From: an uncultured Clostridia bacterium
GTDB lineage: Bacteria; Bacillota; Clostridia; TANB77; CAG-508
Assembly: GCA_934122035.1 (NCBI GenBank)
Contig: CAKOVP010000005.1
Location: 1-53,302, forward strand
Length of the DNA stretch: 53,302 nucleotides
Direction: 5' to 3'
Shown: in pieces, positions 43,352-53,046 of the stretch
Position numbering within the stretch: the first letter of the stretch is position 1
Layout of the letters: each line of letters opens with the position of its first letter
Translations under genes and position numbers: made by a program
Notes under the pieces: model-generated
Told to the model about the DNA's origin: nothing
The model's input: the letters and a program-made list of their open reading frames with translations, nothing else
Databases searched by the model: none

Positions 43352-45620
43352 ATGGTAGCAGAAGTTATAATTAATAGTACAGTAAAAAATTTAAATAGAA
43401 TATTCGATTACAAAATTCCAGAAGAGCTAGAAGAAAAAGTTTCTATTGGGAGCAGAGTATTATTGCCATTTGGAAACAAAAAAGAGTTAGAGGAAGGCTT
43501 TGTTGTTAATTTAAAAGAGACTTCCGAATACATAAATAAGCTAAAAGAAATAGCAAAAGTAGAAGAAAAAAACTATCTAAGCAGAGAAAAAGTAGAAATG
43601 GCAAAATGGATGGCATACAGATATTTTTGCAATGTTTCAGACTGCTTAAAATTAATGCTTCCACCAGGAAAAACAACTAAAAATACATCTAACAGAGTAA
43701 ACGACAAAATGCAGAATTTTGTGTATTTAGCAAAAGACGTAGAAGAAATAAAACAAAATATAGAAGAAGGCAAAATAAAATCAGAAAAACAATTAAGAGC
43801 ATTAAACTTCTTAATAGAAAACGAAAATTCAGAAATTCCGAGTACAGACTTGCAAAATTTTGCAGATGTTACAAATGCAGTTTTAAAGACTCTAGAAAAA
43901 AATGGATACATAGAAATTATACAAAAAGAAATAGAAAGAAATCCTTTTTTACACAAAGTAATAAATAAAAGTGATAATTTAAAGCTAACAGAAGAGCAAC
44001 AAAATGCATTCGAAGCAATAAATGCGTCTTTACAAATAGGAGAATATGACGAATTTTTGCTATTTGGAATAACGGGTTCACGGAAAAACAGAAATATATA
44101 TTCAATTAATAGAAGAAGCACTAAAAATAAACAAAAGCTGCATAATGTTAGTTCCAGAAATATCACTTACACCACAAACAGTAGATAGATTTTTGAGTAG
44201 ATTTGGAGAAGAAAAAATTGCAGTACTACATAGCAAATTGTCTGTTGGAGAAAGATACGACCAATGGAAAAAAATAGAAAGAGGAGAAGCTAAAATCGTA
44301 ATAGGTGCAAGGTCTGCAATTTTCGCACCAGTAAAAGACCTAGGACTATTAATAATAGACGAAGAACATGATGACTCTTATAAATCTGAAACAAGCCCAA
44401 GATACAATGCTAAAGAAATTGCATCATATCTTGCAAAACAGTACAACTTTCCAGTTGTTTTAGGAAGTGCAACACCAGATATGCTTACATACAAAAAGGC
44501 ATTAGACGGAGAAATAGAACTATTAGAGCTAACAAAAAGGGCAAATAATTCTTCTCTTCCAGATGTAGAAATAGTTGATTTAAGAAAAGAACTTGCACAT
44601 GGTAACAAAACAATGATAAGCCAAAACTTGCAAGAAAAAATTGCAAACAATATTAAAGAAAAAAAGCAAACAATATTATTCTTAAATAGAAGAGGATTTG
44701 CAACATTTATAATGTGTAGAGATTGCGGATACACTGCAAAATGCAAGAATTGTGATATAACACTAACATATCATTTAAAAGAAAATAAATTAAAATGCCA
44801 TTATTGTGGATACGAAACCAAAGCATTAACAATATGCCCAGAATGCGGTTCTAAAAATATTAGATATTTTGGAACAGGAACACAAAGGCTAGAAGAACAG
44901 GTAAAAGCACTATTTCCAGAAGCAAGCACAATAAGAATGGACATAGACACAGTAAGCAAAAAAAACTCACACGAAGATATCTTAAACAAATTCAAAAACG
45001 ATAAAATAGATATTCTGATTGGAACACAAATGGTTGTAAAAGGTCATCATTTCCCAAATGTTACGTTAGTTGGAGTAATTGCAGCAGATAGCAACTTAAA
45101 CATAGACGACTATAGAGCACATGAAAGAACATTTCAAACAATAGTGCAAGTTGCTGGAAGAGCAGGAAGAGGACAAACACAGGGAAAAGTTATAATACAA
45201 ACATATAATCCAGACAATTTTTGTATCAAGTGTTCTAAAGAGCAAGACTACAAACTATTTTATGGCACAGAAGTACACTTAAGAAAACAGTTGAGGTATC
45301 CGCCTTTTTGTGATATAATACTAATTGGTATTTCAAGCAATAACTATAATGAACTTACCAAAAGTGCAGAATTTATCTATCAAAACATAAAACAAAAAAT
45401 AAAAGACATAAATCTACCAATAATTTTGTACAAGCCAGTACCAGCACCAATAGACAAAATAAAAAACAAATTTAGGTGGAGAATAATTATAAAATGTAAG
45501 ATAGACAATAACATTATAAACGAAATATCAGAAACAATATCAAAGGCAAACAACAACATAAAAAATTCGAAATACGATACAAGAATTATTGTAGATACAA
45601 ATCCTTGTAATATGTTGTAA
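43352..45620 (+). pseudogene. priA: primosomal protein N' (PriA) helicase, interrupted by a +1 frameshift in Walker A
   Basis: Two overlapping frames (43352-44188 and 44145-45620) together encode one PriA of about 756 aa. The first holds the 3'-DNA-binding domain and runs into 'FLLFGITGS'. The second holds 'MLVPEISLTPQTV', the DEEH-type 'LLIIDEEHDDSYKSE', 'GSATPDML', the zinc-binding cysteines ('CRDCGYTAKCKNC', 'CHYCG', 'CPECG') and 'VAGRAGRGQTQG'. Removing the single C at 44081 restores GSGKTE of the P-loop and an open frame throughout. PriA restarts stalled replication forks. The break is not in a homopolymer. It is either a real inactivation or an assembly error; the intact remainder favours error or a recent event. 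Confidence 0.85.
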
Positions 45621-45657
45621 TAAATAAAATATCATACTTAAGGAAGGATGTTAAAAT

Positions 45658-46143
45658 ATGGCAATAAGACAAATAAGACTAAATGGAGACGAAATCTTAA
45701 GAAAAAAATCTAGAGAAGTAGACGTAGTAGACGAAAAAATAAAAGAATTATTACAAGATATGGTAGAAACAATGCACAAATACAATGGTGTAGGACTTGC
45801 TGCACCACAAGTAGGTGTATTAAAAAGAGCAATTGTAATAGACTTATACGATGGAAACGAACCTTTAATGCTAGTAAATCCTAGAATAATTAAAACAAAA
45901 GGAACACAAGAAGTAGAAGAAGGTTGCTTAAGTTTTCCAAACGAATATGCTAAAATGATAAGACCAAAAGAAGTAACAGTAGAAGCACTAAATCAAGATG
46001 GACAAAAAGTAAAAATAGTTGGAAAAGAACTTTTGGCACAAGCATTAGCACACGAAATAGATCACCTAGACGGAATACTATTTGTAGACAATATGCTTCC
46101 AGGTACACTTCAATTTGTAGAGCCAGAAGAAAACGAAGAATAA
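45658..46143 (+). CDS. def: peptide deformylase
   Basis: This 161-aa metalloenzyme removes the formyl group from the initiator methionine. All three motifs are present: 'GVGLAAPQVGV' (about 42-52), 'EEGCLSFPNEYA' with the metal cysteine, and 'ALAHEIDHLDGILFVD' with HExxH. Length is typical for a short type of the family. It lies 37 bases after priA and 112 before fmt, the common priA-def-fmt order of Firmicutes. Confidence 0.96.
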   Translation: MAIRQIRLNGDEILRKKSREVDVVDEKIKELLQDMVETMHKYNGVGLAAPQVGVLKRAIVIDLYDGNEPLMLVNPRIIKTKGTQEVEEGCLSFPNEYAKMIRPKEVTVEALNQDGQKVKIVGKELLAQALAHEIDHLDGILFVDNMLPGTLQFVEPEENEE

Positions 46144-46255
46144 TTTACTATATAATTTTATGCATAAATTTTATAGAAAAATACAAGGAATAGAGTTAAC
46201 ACTAAAAAACTGAAAATTGCTTAAATATAATATATAATTTTAGAAAGGATTTTAT

Positions 46256-47278
46256 ATGAGAATATTATTTATGGGAACTCCAGACTTCGCACAAGAGTCG
46301 CTAAAAGCTTTGTACGAAGAAAAATATAATATTATAGGAGTAGTAACAAACGTAGATAAGCCAAAGGGAAGAGGAATGAAACTAATGGCATCTCCTGTAA
46401 AAGAATATGCATTAGAAAAAAACTTAAAAATATATCAACCTAAAAAAGTAAAAAATAATCCTGAATTTATAGAAGAAATAAAAAGCCTAGAACCAGATAT
46501 AATATGCGTTGTAGCCTACGGAAAAATTTTACCACAAGAATTATTAGATATACCAAAATACGGATGCATAAACGTTCATGGTTCATTGCTTCCAAAATAT
46601 AGAGGAGCAGCGCCAATTCAATGGGCAGTGTTAAATGGAGACAAAGAAACTGGAATTACAACAATGTTTATGAATGCTGGTATGGACACAGGTGATATGA
46701 TATTAAAAGAAAAAGTGCAAATAGGAGAAGACGAAACAACAGGAGAACTTTGGAATAGACTAAAAGATATTGGAGCAAAACTTTTAATAGAAACAATTAA
46801 AAAAATAGAAGCGGTTTCAGAAAAAGAAAAACTAAGTGTTGAAGAGCTAAAAAACAAAGTAGGAGCACAAAAACAAGGAGAAGAATTTTCTATGGCTCCA
46901 ATGCTTTCAAAGGAAATGGCAAAAATAGATTGGGAAAATAAAACAGCAAACGAAATAAAAAATCTAGTAAGAGGCCTAAACCCAATTATGGGAGCATACA
47001 CATTCTTAGAAGGTAAAAAAATAAAATTCTGGAAAGTGCAAGTATTAACAGAAGAAGAACTACTAGAAAAATTTGAAGAACTTAAAGAATACCAAGAAAG
47101 ACTAAAAAAACTAGAACCAGGAACAGTACTATTTTCAGACGATAAAAAAGGCTTATTCATAAAAGCAAAAGAACAAATACTAGAAGTACTAGAAATACAA
47201 GGAGAAAACTCTAAAAAAATGCCAATACAAGACTTCCTAAGAGGAAACAAAATAAACATAGGAAGTATATTTGAATAA
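46256..47278 (+). CDS. fmt: methionyl-tRNA formyltransferase
   Basis: This 340-aa enzyme formylates initiator Met-tRNA using 10-formyl-THF. The N-terminus is 'RILFMGTPDFAQESLKAL'. The catalytic core has 'INVHGSLLPKYRGAAPIQWA' (about 105-124) with the conserved Asn, His and the downstream 'GMDTGDMIL'. The C-terminal domain is at about 210-340. A Lys/Glu-rich insert (about 263-282) makes it slightly longer than usual. AAAGGA precedes the start. It works with def in initiator methionine processing. Confidence 0.95.
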   Translation: MRILFMGTPDFAQESLKALYEEKYNIIGVVTNVDKPKGRGMKLMASPVKEYALEKNLKIYQPKKVKNNPEFIEEIKSLEPDIICVVAYGKILPQELLDIPKYGCINVHGSLLPKYRGAAPIQWAVLNGDKETGITTMFMNAGMDTGDMILKEKVQIGEDETTGELWNRLKDIGAKLLIETIKKIEAVSEKEKLSVEELKNKVGAQKQGEEFSMAPMLSKEMAKIDWENKTANEIKNLVRGLNPIMGAYTFLEGKKIKFWKVQVLTEEELLEKFEELKEYQERLKKLEPGTVLFSDDKKGLFIKAKEQILEVLEIQGENSKKMPIQDFLRGNKINIGSIFE

Positions 47279-47583
47279 GAGAATTAATGGTTAAAAATTA
47301 GAGTCATATACTTGTATTTTAAATAAAAGTGTGATAAAAATAAATAGCAAGTATTTAATATCTATAAAAAAGTTTATAGAATTAAGTATTACCAAAGCAT
47401 AAACTTAAAAATAGATATTAAATTTTAGAGCAAAAATATTGGTTAGAAAATAATTTTTTTACCAAGCAATAGTCATAATATGACTAAGATAAAAACACAA
47501 AAGAAAAAAGAATAAAAAAATACAAATAATAAGAATAAATCTAGAAAGCAAAGCTAGAAATATTAAACGAAAGGAAGAAAAAA
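47279..47583. other. intergenic region with long inverted repeat
   Basis: No gene is seen in this gap. ATTTAATATCTAT (47353-47365) and ATAGATATTAAAT (47411-47423) form a perfect 13-bp inverted repeat with a 45-base interval. A competing inner stem pairs TCTATAAA (47361-47368) with TTTATAGA (47373-47380). TAGTCATA-A-TATGACTA (47470-47486) is a separate perfect inverted repeat. None has a T run. They may be regulatory sites of the prepilin-like gene that follows. Confidence 0.45.
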
Positions 47584-48832
47584 ATGGAAGATAACAAAAA
47601 ATGTTTATATTTATATAATAAAAATATGAACAAAAAACAAGAAAAACGGAATAACCCTAGTTGCTTTGGTCGTAACAATAGTAGTATTGCTAATACTAGC
47701 AGGAATAAGCCTTAACTTAGTACTAGGGGAAAACGGAATTATAACAAAAGCACAGGAGGCAAGAGACAAAACAGAACAAGCAAGAATAAATACTGAAAAG
47801 TCAATGAATAGTTTAGAACAAGAATTATCAGATTATGTAAATAAAATAAACTCTGGAAACGGAGGAAATTCTGGAGGTTCACAAACAACGGTAGAAAATG
47901 TAGTAATACCAGAAGGCTATTATTATGTAGGAGGAACAAAAGCAAAAGGCATAGTAATTTCAGATAATGTAGCAGATAAGGAATTAGACAAAGGAAAAGA
48001 AAATGTAAGAAGAGATTTAGCAGGAAACCAATGGGTATGGGTTCCAGTAGAAACACCAAGTAGTTTATATACAACAGTAGATGCAGGACAAGCACTTTCA
48101 GGAAGTACAGGAGTAAAAACTACAAAATATACTAATTCAGAGATAATCAGTGGAAAAACAAGAGTATTGCCTGGAGATACAATTGATTTTAGAGAGCCAG
48201 ATTTGGTACTTGGAAATGATGGAACAAGTTACGATTATGCAAATTATGCAACAGCAGGATTTAGTAGTTTAGCAAATATGGCAGAGACAATGAAAAATGA
48301 CTATGAAGAAATGATTGCAAGTTTAGAAAAATATAAAGGATTTTATATAGGAAGATATGAGTTAACAGCAAATGGAGAGAAGACAGGAGCAACTCAAACT
48401 GATGTAGATTGGTATACATTATATAAAAATTGTACAACATTAGCTAGTGGTTCAAAAGTAAAAACCAGAATGATATGGGGATTGCAGTGGGATGCAACAT
48501 GTAATTGGCTAGCAAGTTCAGGATATAGTATAACAAATTCAACTTCTTGGGGAAACTACAAGAACAATACAGCAGATGGAAAAGGAAGTAAACAAAATAC
48601 AGGCTTTAGTGAAAGTTGGAAGGCAAATAATATCTATGACTTTGCAGGAAATTGTAATGAATATACCCAAGAAGTGTACGGCACACGCGTCAGAGCTCTC
48701 AGAGGAGGCAGCTATAACAGCTTTGAATCTTACAATCCGGCTTCTAATCGTGTCGGCCGTGACTACGACTTTGATCCTACCCACGCCACTAGCAGCTTAG
48801 GTTCTCGCCCTACTTTATATTTGATACCATGA
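47584..48832 (+). CDS. prepilin-like surface protein with FGE/C-type-lectin-like C-terminus; start out of frame by one base
   Basis: The main frame is open from 47630 to 48832 and contains 'GITLVALVVTIVVLLILAG', a type IV prepilin cleavage/helix pattern. The ATGs with a ribosome binding site (47584, AAGGAAG 6 bases upstream; also 47626) are out of frame with it. Removing one A from the A6 run at 47632-47637 joins them to give MNKNKKNGITLVAL. After the helix comes a coiled, Gly/Ser-linked stalk (to about 70 residues past it), then a domain with 'YYYVGGTKAKGIVI', 'NQWVWVPVETP', 'YKGFYIGRYELTANG', 'NNIYDFAGNCNEYTQEV' and 'RVRALRGGSYNSF'. This is the FGE-sulfatase/CLec fold used by DGR target proteins. 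It may be an adhesin. Downstream reading could start at the TTG at 47666. Confidence 0.7.
48674..48832 (+). other. candidate DGR variable region at the 3' end of the prepilin-like gene
   Basis: Base composition changes sharply near 48674: the coding strand becomes GC-rich and uses CGC, CGT, GTC, GGC and CTC codons that are rare elsewhere in the window. Of the 34 codons from 48710 to 48811, 31 end in C or T, as expected if AAY codons of a template were randomised to NNY. The protein segment is the 'RGGS...NR...GSRP' ligand-binding end of a CLec/FGE fold. No reverse transcriptase or template repeat is present in the window. Confidence 0.55.
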
Positions 48833-48846
48833 GATATAGAGGCAAA

Positions 48847-48917
48847 GAGTTCTAAATAAGAACTCAGAACTTCAATGACAAGAAATTAACATAAAGACTA
48901 TGCACCTAAAGCATAGT
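48847..48917 (+). other. two perfect stem-loops just downstream of the variable region
   Basis: GAGTTCT-aaata-AGAACTC (48847-48865) starts 14 bases after the stop codon. ACTATGC-acctaaa-GCATAGT (48897-48917) follows. A hairpin close behind the variable region is a known requirement for target recognition in characterised DGRs, so the first one fits that model. Neither has a T run. Confidence 0.5.
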
Positions 48918-48991
48918 AAATAGGAATACGCTATGTGGAAAAATAGGACTTAGTAGAGACAAATACTAAAACAATAGCATAAATAATGAAC

Positions 48992-49032
48992 AACTTTCGC
49001 CCAAAAGGGGATGTCCCCTATGGGCGAAAGTT
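48992..49032. terminator. strong stem-loop between convergent genes
   Basis: AACTTTCGCCC (48992-49002) pairs with GGGCGAAAGTT (49022-49032), and inside it AGGGGA pairs with TCCCCT (49006-49011, 49014-49019). It overlaps the mutS2 stop codon. T runs are weak, so termination may be Rho-independent only in part. Confidence 0.6.
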
Positions 49033-51385
49033 ATTTAAAATAGACTATTGTAACTCCCATTTCACCTTCACCAAATGTGCCGAGTCTAAAGTTTTTTACA
49101 CGAGGATTTTTTCTTAAAAAACTATGAATTCCATCACGTAGTCTACCAGTTCCTTTTCCGTGGACTATTCTCGCTTGCTCTAGTTTTGCCATATAACAGT
49201 CATCTAAATATTTATCTATTAATGATAGAGCCTCATCTACTGTAAGACCAATAACATTTATTTCTGTTGCAACATTTTTAGCCTTATTATTTTCGTAGGA
49301 AATTTTACTTGCGTTTTTAGAAGTATTATTTTTACTAATAATTTCAAATCCATCATTAATATTCATTGTCATTTCCATACTGCCAACCTGCATTTTAAAA
49401 TTACCGGTTCTATTTGGAAGGGTAAGAACAGTTCCTTCTAAATTTAGTTTTAATATTTTTAAAGTTTGACCAATATATAAATCTTCTGCGGTAAGCTTTT
49501 TGGAAGCTAAATTTTTATTAGAGTTTTCTTGCTTTGATAAATCTTTAATAGATGTGTTTAATTTATTTCTAAGATTATTTGCTTCTTTAGAATCTATAGA
49601 TTCATTATTAAGTTCTTTTATAATATAATTTGCCTCGTCTTTTGCGTCTAATAAAATATCTCGTGCTTTAATCTTTGCTTTTTCAATAATTTCTAGTGCT
49701 TCTTGTTCTCTTTTAGAATTAAATTTTTCTAAAGATTTTCTTAATGCTTCAACCTGATTTGCATTTTGAGTATAACGTTCTTTTTCTTTTTCTATTTGTA
49801 ATTTATCGTCATAAATATTTTTTAAAAGTTCTTCTATGTTTGCATCGCTCTCATTTACAAAAGATTTCGCTCTTTCTAAAACTTTTGCTGGTAAACCTAA
49901 TTTTTTACTTATTGCAAATGCATTGCTTTTTCCAGGAACGCCAATTAAAAGTTTATATGTAGGACGTAAGTCTTCAACATCAAAATCTGAACTTGCATTC
50001 TCAAAACCAGTATGTGTTAAGGCATATTCTTTAAGCTCGTGATAGTGGGTTGTACAAATAGTTAAGCATTTTAAATTATGCAATTCTTCTAAAACGCTAA
50101 TTGCAAGGCTTGCACCTTCTATCGGGTCAGTTCCAGAGCCAAGCTCGTCAACCAATACCAAGCTTTCTGATGTAGCCTTATTTAAAATATCTATAACATT
50201 TACCATATGAGAAGAAAAAGTACTTAAAGATTCTTGAATACTCTGTTCATCTCCAATATCTGCAAATATATTATCAAAAACATAAATAGAACTTCCTTCT
50301 TTTGCAGGAATTAAAATTCCACTACAAGCCATCAAACTTAAAAGGCCAATAGTCTTTAAAGTAACAGTCTTTCCACCAGTATTTGGACCTGTTATTAAAA
50401 GTGTTTTATAATCAAAACCAATAGAAATATCAATTGGAACAACTTTATTTTCATCTATTAAGGGATGTCTTGCTCCAATTAAATTTACTTTTGGTTCAGT
50501 ATTAATATTTGGCAAAATTCCTTGAATTTTTCTAGAATACTTTGCTCTTGCAAATATAAAATCTAAAGTACCAATTGTTTCTAAAGAAGCTCTAATGTTA
50601 GAAGCAATAGGGAAAAGCTTTAAAGATAAATTCTTTAAAATCTTTTCTATTTCTATATTTTCTTCAGCCTTGATGCTATTAATTTTATTATTAAGTTCAA
50701 AAACAGAAGAAGGCTCAATATAAACAGTAGAACCACTTGCAGAAATATCTAAAATAGCACCAGAAATAGCATCTTTATATTCTGCCTTAACTGGAATAAC
50801 AAATCTATCATTTCTAATTGTAATAATAGAATCCATTAAATACTTAGAGTTAGAAGAGTGAATAAAATTAGACAATTTATCACGAAGACCTTGCTCTAAA
50901 TTTCTTCTATTTCTGCGCAAAGTAGCCAAAGTTTTAGATGCATCATCTGCAATAGTATCTTCGTCAATAATAGATTTAAAAATAAGATCTTCTGTAGATT
51001 TATTATAATAAAGCATAGAGAATAAATCAGACAATGCAGAAAAATCGGCTAAATCTATTGAATCATCATAAAAATACTCGTGTAATAATCTAGCTGTTCT
51101 TAAAACATTTGCAACATCTAGCAAGGCCTTAGCAGATAAAGTATTATAACTCTCTAAGTTTTTAACCCAAATCTCAACATCTGTTATATTAGAAATTTCT
51201 GGGCTTCCTTTTCTAAAAAGTAAATTTAAAGCACAAAAAGTTTGATTTAAATCCCTTTTTACAATATCAGAATCATTGCTAGGAATTAAATCATTTACTT
51301 TTTGCTCACCAATATATGTACAACAATATTTTAGTAAAATATCTTTAACTTTATTAAATTCTAAAGTGGTTAAATTCTTTTGCAT
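49031..51385 (-). CDS. mutS2: MutS2 family ATPase/endonuclease
   Basis: This 784-aa protein starts at the ATG at 51385, with AAAGGA 11 bases upstream; earlier in-frame ATGs precede or touch that site. It has the MutS2 core and lever, then Walker A 'TGPNTGGKTVTLKTIG' (about 317-332), 'GDEQSIQESLSTFSSHM' and 'LVLVDELGSGTDPIEGASLA'. A long coiled-coil and KOW-like region follow. The C-terminal Smr domain (about 710-784) has 'VHGKGTGRLRDGIHSFLRKN' and 'FGEGEMGVTIVYF'. MutS2 was described as a recombination suppressor and more recently as a ribosome-collision rescue factor. It looks intact. Its promoter is at 51479-51507. Confidence 0.94.
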   Translation of the reverse strand: MQKNLTTLEFNKVKDILLKYCCTYIGEQKVNDLIPSNDSDIVKRDLNQTFCALNLLFRKGSPEISNITDVEIWVKNLESYNTLSAKALLDVANVLRTARLLHEYFYDDSIDLADFSALSDLFSMLYYNKSTEDLIFKSIIDEDTIADDASKTLATLRRNRRNLEQGLRDKLSNFIHSSNSKYLMDSIITIRNDRFVIPVKAEYKDAISGAILDISASGSTVYIEPSSVFELNNKINSIKAEENIEIEKILKNLSLKLFPIASNIRASLETIGTLDFIFARAKYSRKIQGILPNINTEPKVNLIGARHPLIDENKVVPIDISIGFDYKTLLITGPNTGGKTVTLKTIGLLSLMACSGILIPAKEGSSIYVFDNIFADIGDEQSIQESLSTFSSHMVNVIDILNKATSESLVLVDELGSGTDPIEGASLAISVLEELHNLKCLTICTTHYHELKEYALTHTGFENASSDFDVEDLRPTYKLLIGVPGKSNAFAISKKLGLPAKVLERAKSFVNESDANIEELLKNIYDDKLQIEKEKERYTQNANQVEALRKSLEKFNSKREQEALEIIEKAKIKARDILLDAKDEANYIIKELNNESIDSKEANNLRNKLNTSIKDLSKQENSNKNLASKKLTAEDLYIGQTLKILKLNLEGTVLTLPNRTGNFKMQVGSMEMTMNINDGFEIISKNNTSKNASKISYENNKAKNVATEINVIGLTVDEALSLIDKYLDDCYMAKLEQARIVHGKGTGRLRDGIHSFLRKNPRVKNFRLGTFGEGEMGVTIVYFK

Positions 51386-51478
51386 TCTAAAACGCATTCC
51401 TTTCTTTATGTGTTCATAAGGCATTTGTAATGAAAAGTTTATAGTAATTCAAACTAGTGCAGCCTTAAAACTCTAATA

Positions 51479-51507
51479 ATTATAGCATTTTTATGGGAAG
51501 ATATCAA
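51479..51507 (-). promoter_or_regulatory. promoter of mutS2
   Basis: Read on the minus strand, TTGATA (51507-51502) and TATAAT (51484-51479) are separated by 17 bases, with an upstream TG before the -10 element. Confidence 0.65.
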
Positions 51508-51682
51508 CGAAAATAGAAATTAAAGAGTAAATTATGGTTAATGGATAATGATATTAAAATGTTTATTGTGTACATTTATAGTTAAGGAGAAATAAAAAAG
51601 ATAAATTGCAATAAAATATTGAAACAAGGAAGCTAAAATTATTTTTTAGCAAGCAAAGCTTACTTTTTTAGAATTCTAAAAC

Positions 51683-51705
51683 AAAAAAATTTCGCTATAG
51701 CGAAA
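51683..51705 (-). terminator. minus-strand terminator-like hairpin
   Basis: TTTCGCTATAGCGAAA (51690-51705) is a palindrome. On the minus strand it is followed by seven T residues (51689-51683). It would stop leftward transcription coming from the Rpn region before it reaches mutS2. Confidence 0.5.
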
Positions 51706-51764
51706 AAATGATAAAAAAGAAAATAAAAGCTCAAAACTAGTAGAAATTTGATGTACGGTTATGC

Positions 51765-51793
51765 TTGATGTTTCGGCACTTACAAGATATAAT
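51765..51793 (+). promoter_or_regulatory. possible promoter of the Rpn gene
   Basis: TTGATG (51765-51770) and TATAAT (51788-51793) are separated by 17 bases. It implies a leader of roughly 230 bases. Confidence 0.5.
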
Positions 51794-52028
51794 TATAAAA
51801 GTCTAGACAAGCTTTACTAATAACAATTTAAATCTTCTTATAAGGCTTTTATTTAGACTAGAAAAGATTAACGTTAATTAAAATTTAGAGATTTAATATA
51901 TTAAATTTATTCAAAAGAAAGAGTTTCTAGGAGTTAAATTCTTAAGCTAAACCAATGCTAAAATCCCAAGAATAAAAAAATTGAAATTATAAAACAGAGA
52001 AAAATTATAATAAAGTTTTACTAAATAG

Positions 52029-53006
52029 TTGAAATGTAATAAACGTTGTAGTAAAATAGAAAATTCCAATAATAAAAATATTGTAAATAATAAGAAAAAT
52101 AATGCAGAGACAGAATTACTAGATAAAGATACATCTAGATTACCACTTACATCAGACTATGTGTTTAAAAGATTATTTGCAAGAGAAGAAAATAATTCAA
52201 TGTTAAAGGACTTTTTAGAGGCAATATTAAATATACATATAAATAAAGTAGAAGTAAAAAATCCAGAATTAACACCAAATATGGCAGATGAAAAATTAGG
52301 AATATTAGATTTAAAACTGGATATAGATAATAAAGCAGTGGTAGATGTAGAAATGCAAGTATCAAATGAAAATAATATAAGACAAAGATCTAGCACATAT
52401 TTGTCAAAGCTTGCATCAGAACAATTAAAAGCGAAACAGAATTACAAAGAACTAAAGAAAATAATAACAATAAATATATTAAAATTTAAAATATTAAAAC
52501 GAAATTCTTATCATTCAATAGCAAAAATGAAATTTAATAAAACAAATGATTTAGAATTTATAGATATGGGATATAGTCCAGAGGAAGAAAATGCAACAGA
52601 TACTTTTGAAATGCATTTTATAGAGTTGGAAAAGTTTAAAATAAAAAATCCAGAATGTAGCACAAAGCTAGAACAATGGCTGTGGCTAATAGATGGAAGT
52701 AAGGAGGATAAAATAAAAATGTCGGCAGAAGAAAATAAAGAAATAAATAAAGCAGTAGAAGAATTAGATAAATTAAGCCAAGATCCTAAAGAACGCGAAA
52801 AATACGAAGAGCGAGAATGGAGCATAATGCGCTATAATGCAGAAATGGAAACTAACAGAGAAATCGGAGAAAAAATTGGAGAAAAAACAGAAAAAACGAG
52901 AATGATAAAAAGACTTTTTGAAAAGAATATGAGAATAGATGAAATAGCAGAAATAGTAGAACTTAGTGTAGAAGAAGTGAAAAGTATACTAGAAAATAAA
53001 AAGTGA
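52029..53006 (+). CDS. Rpn-family recombination-promoting nuclease / PD-(D/E)XK transposase-like protein
   Basis: This frame of up to 325 aa has the family opening 'RLPLTSDYVFKRLFAREENN' (about 38-57) and the nuclease core 'GILDLKLDIDNKAVVDVEMQ' (about 90-109), with aspartate and the E-x-Q motif. 'YKELKKIITINIL', 'FEMHFIELEKFK' and the C-terminal 'MIKRLFEKNMRIDEIAEI' helix-turn-helix-like repeat follow. Rpn proteins are DNA nucleases linked to recombination and possibly to phage defence. The start is a problem: the first usable codon is a TTG at 52029 directly after a stop, with no ribosome binding site and no ATG before the conserved domain. The 5' end may be truncated or the true start non-standard. 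Confidence 0.8.
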   Translation: MKCNKRCSKIENSNNKNIVNNKKNNAETELLDKDTSRLPLTSDYVFKRLFAREENNSMLKDFLEAILNIHINKVEVKNPELTPNMADEKLGILDLKLDIDNKAVVDVEMQVSNENNIRQRSSTYLSKLASEQLKAKQNYKELKKIITINILKFKILKRNSYHSIAKMKFNKTNDLEFIDMGYSPEEENATDTFEMHFIELEKFKIKNPECSTKLEQWLWLIDGSKEDKIKMSAEENKEINKAVEELDKLSQDPKEREKYEEREWSIMRYNAEMETNREIGEKIGEKTEKTRMIKRLFEKNMRIDEIAEIVELSVEEVKSILENKK

Positions 53007-53046
53007 AAAATTACGAAAATTTTACAATAAATTATAAATAAAAATT

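Larger units (their letters stand above)
51386..52028. other. intergenic region between mutS2 and the Rpn gene
   Basis: This 643-base gap holds the mutS2 promoter (minus strand, 51479-51507), a minus-strand terminator (51683-51705) and a plus-strand promoter (51765-51793). Several short palindromes lie at 51632-51678: GCTAAAA-tta-TTTTTTAGC, AAGC-aaa-GCTT and TAGAATTCTA. About 230 bases of leader separate the plus promoter from the Rpn reading frame, with an imperfect AGTCTA/TAGACT inverted repeat in it. No gene is visible. Confidence 0.55.

Noticed and set aside
43352..44188. Two independent genes in the priA region
   Set aside because: Both halves match one PriA in order, and one base change in the P-loop joins them; a designed two-gene split inside Walker A is not plausible.
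46618..47259. A 213-codon minus-strand reading frame
   Set aside because: It lies entirely opposite fmt, is a Ser/Phe-rich low-complexity translation typical of A-rich coding strands, and has no family signature.
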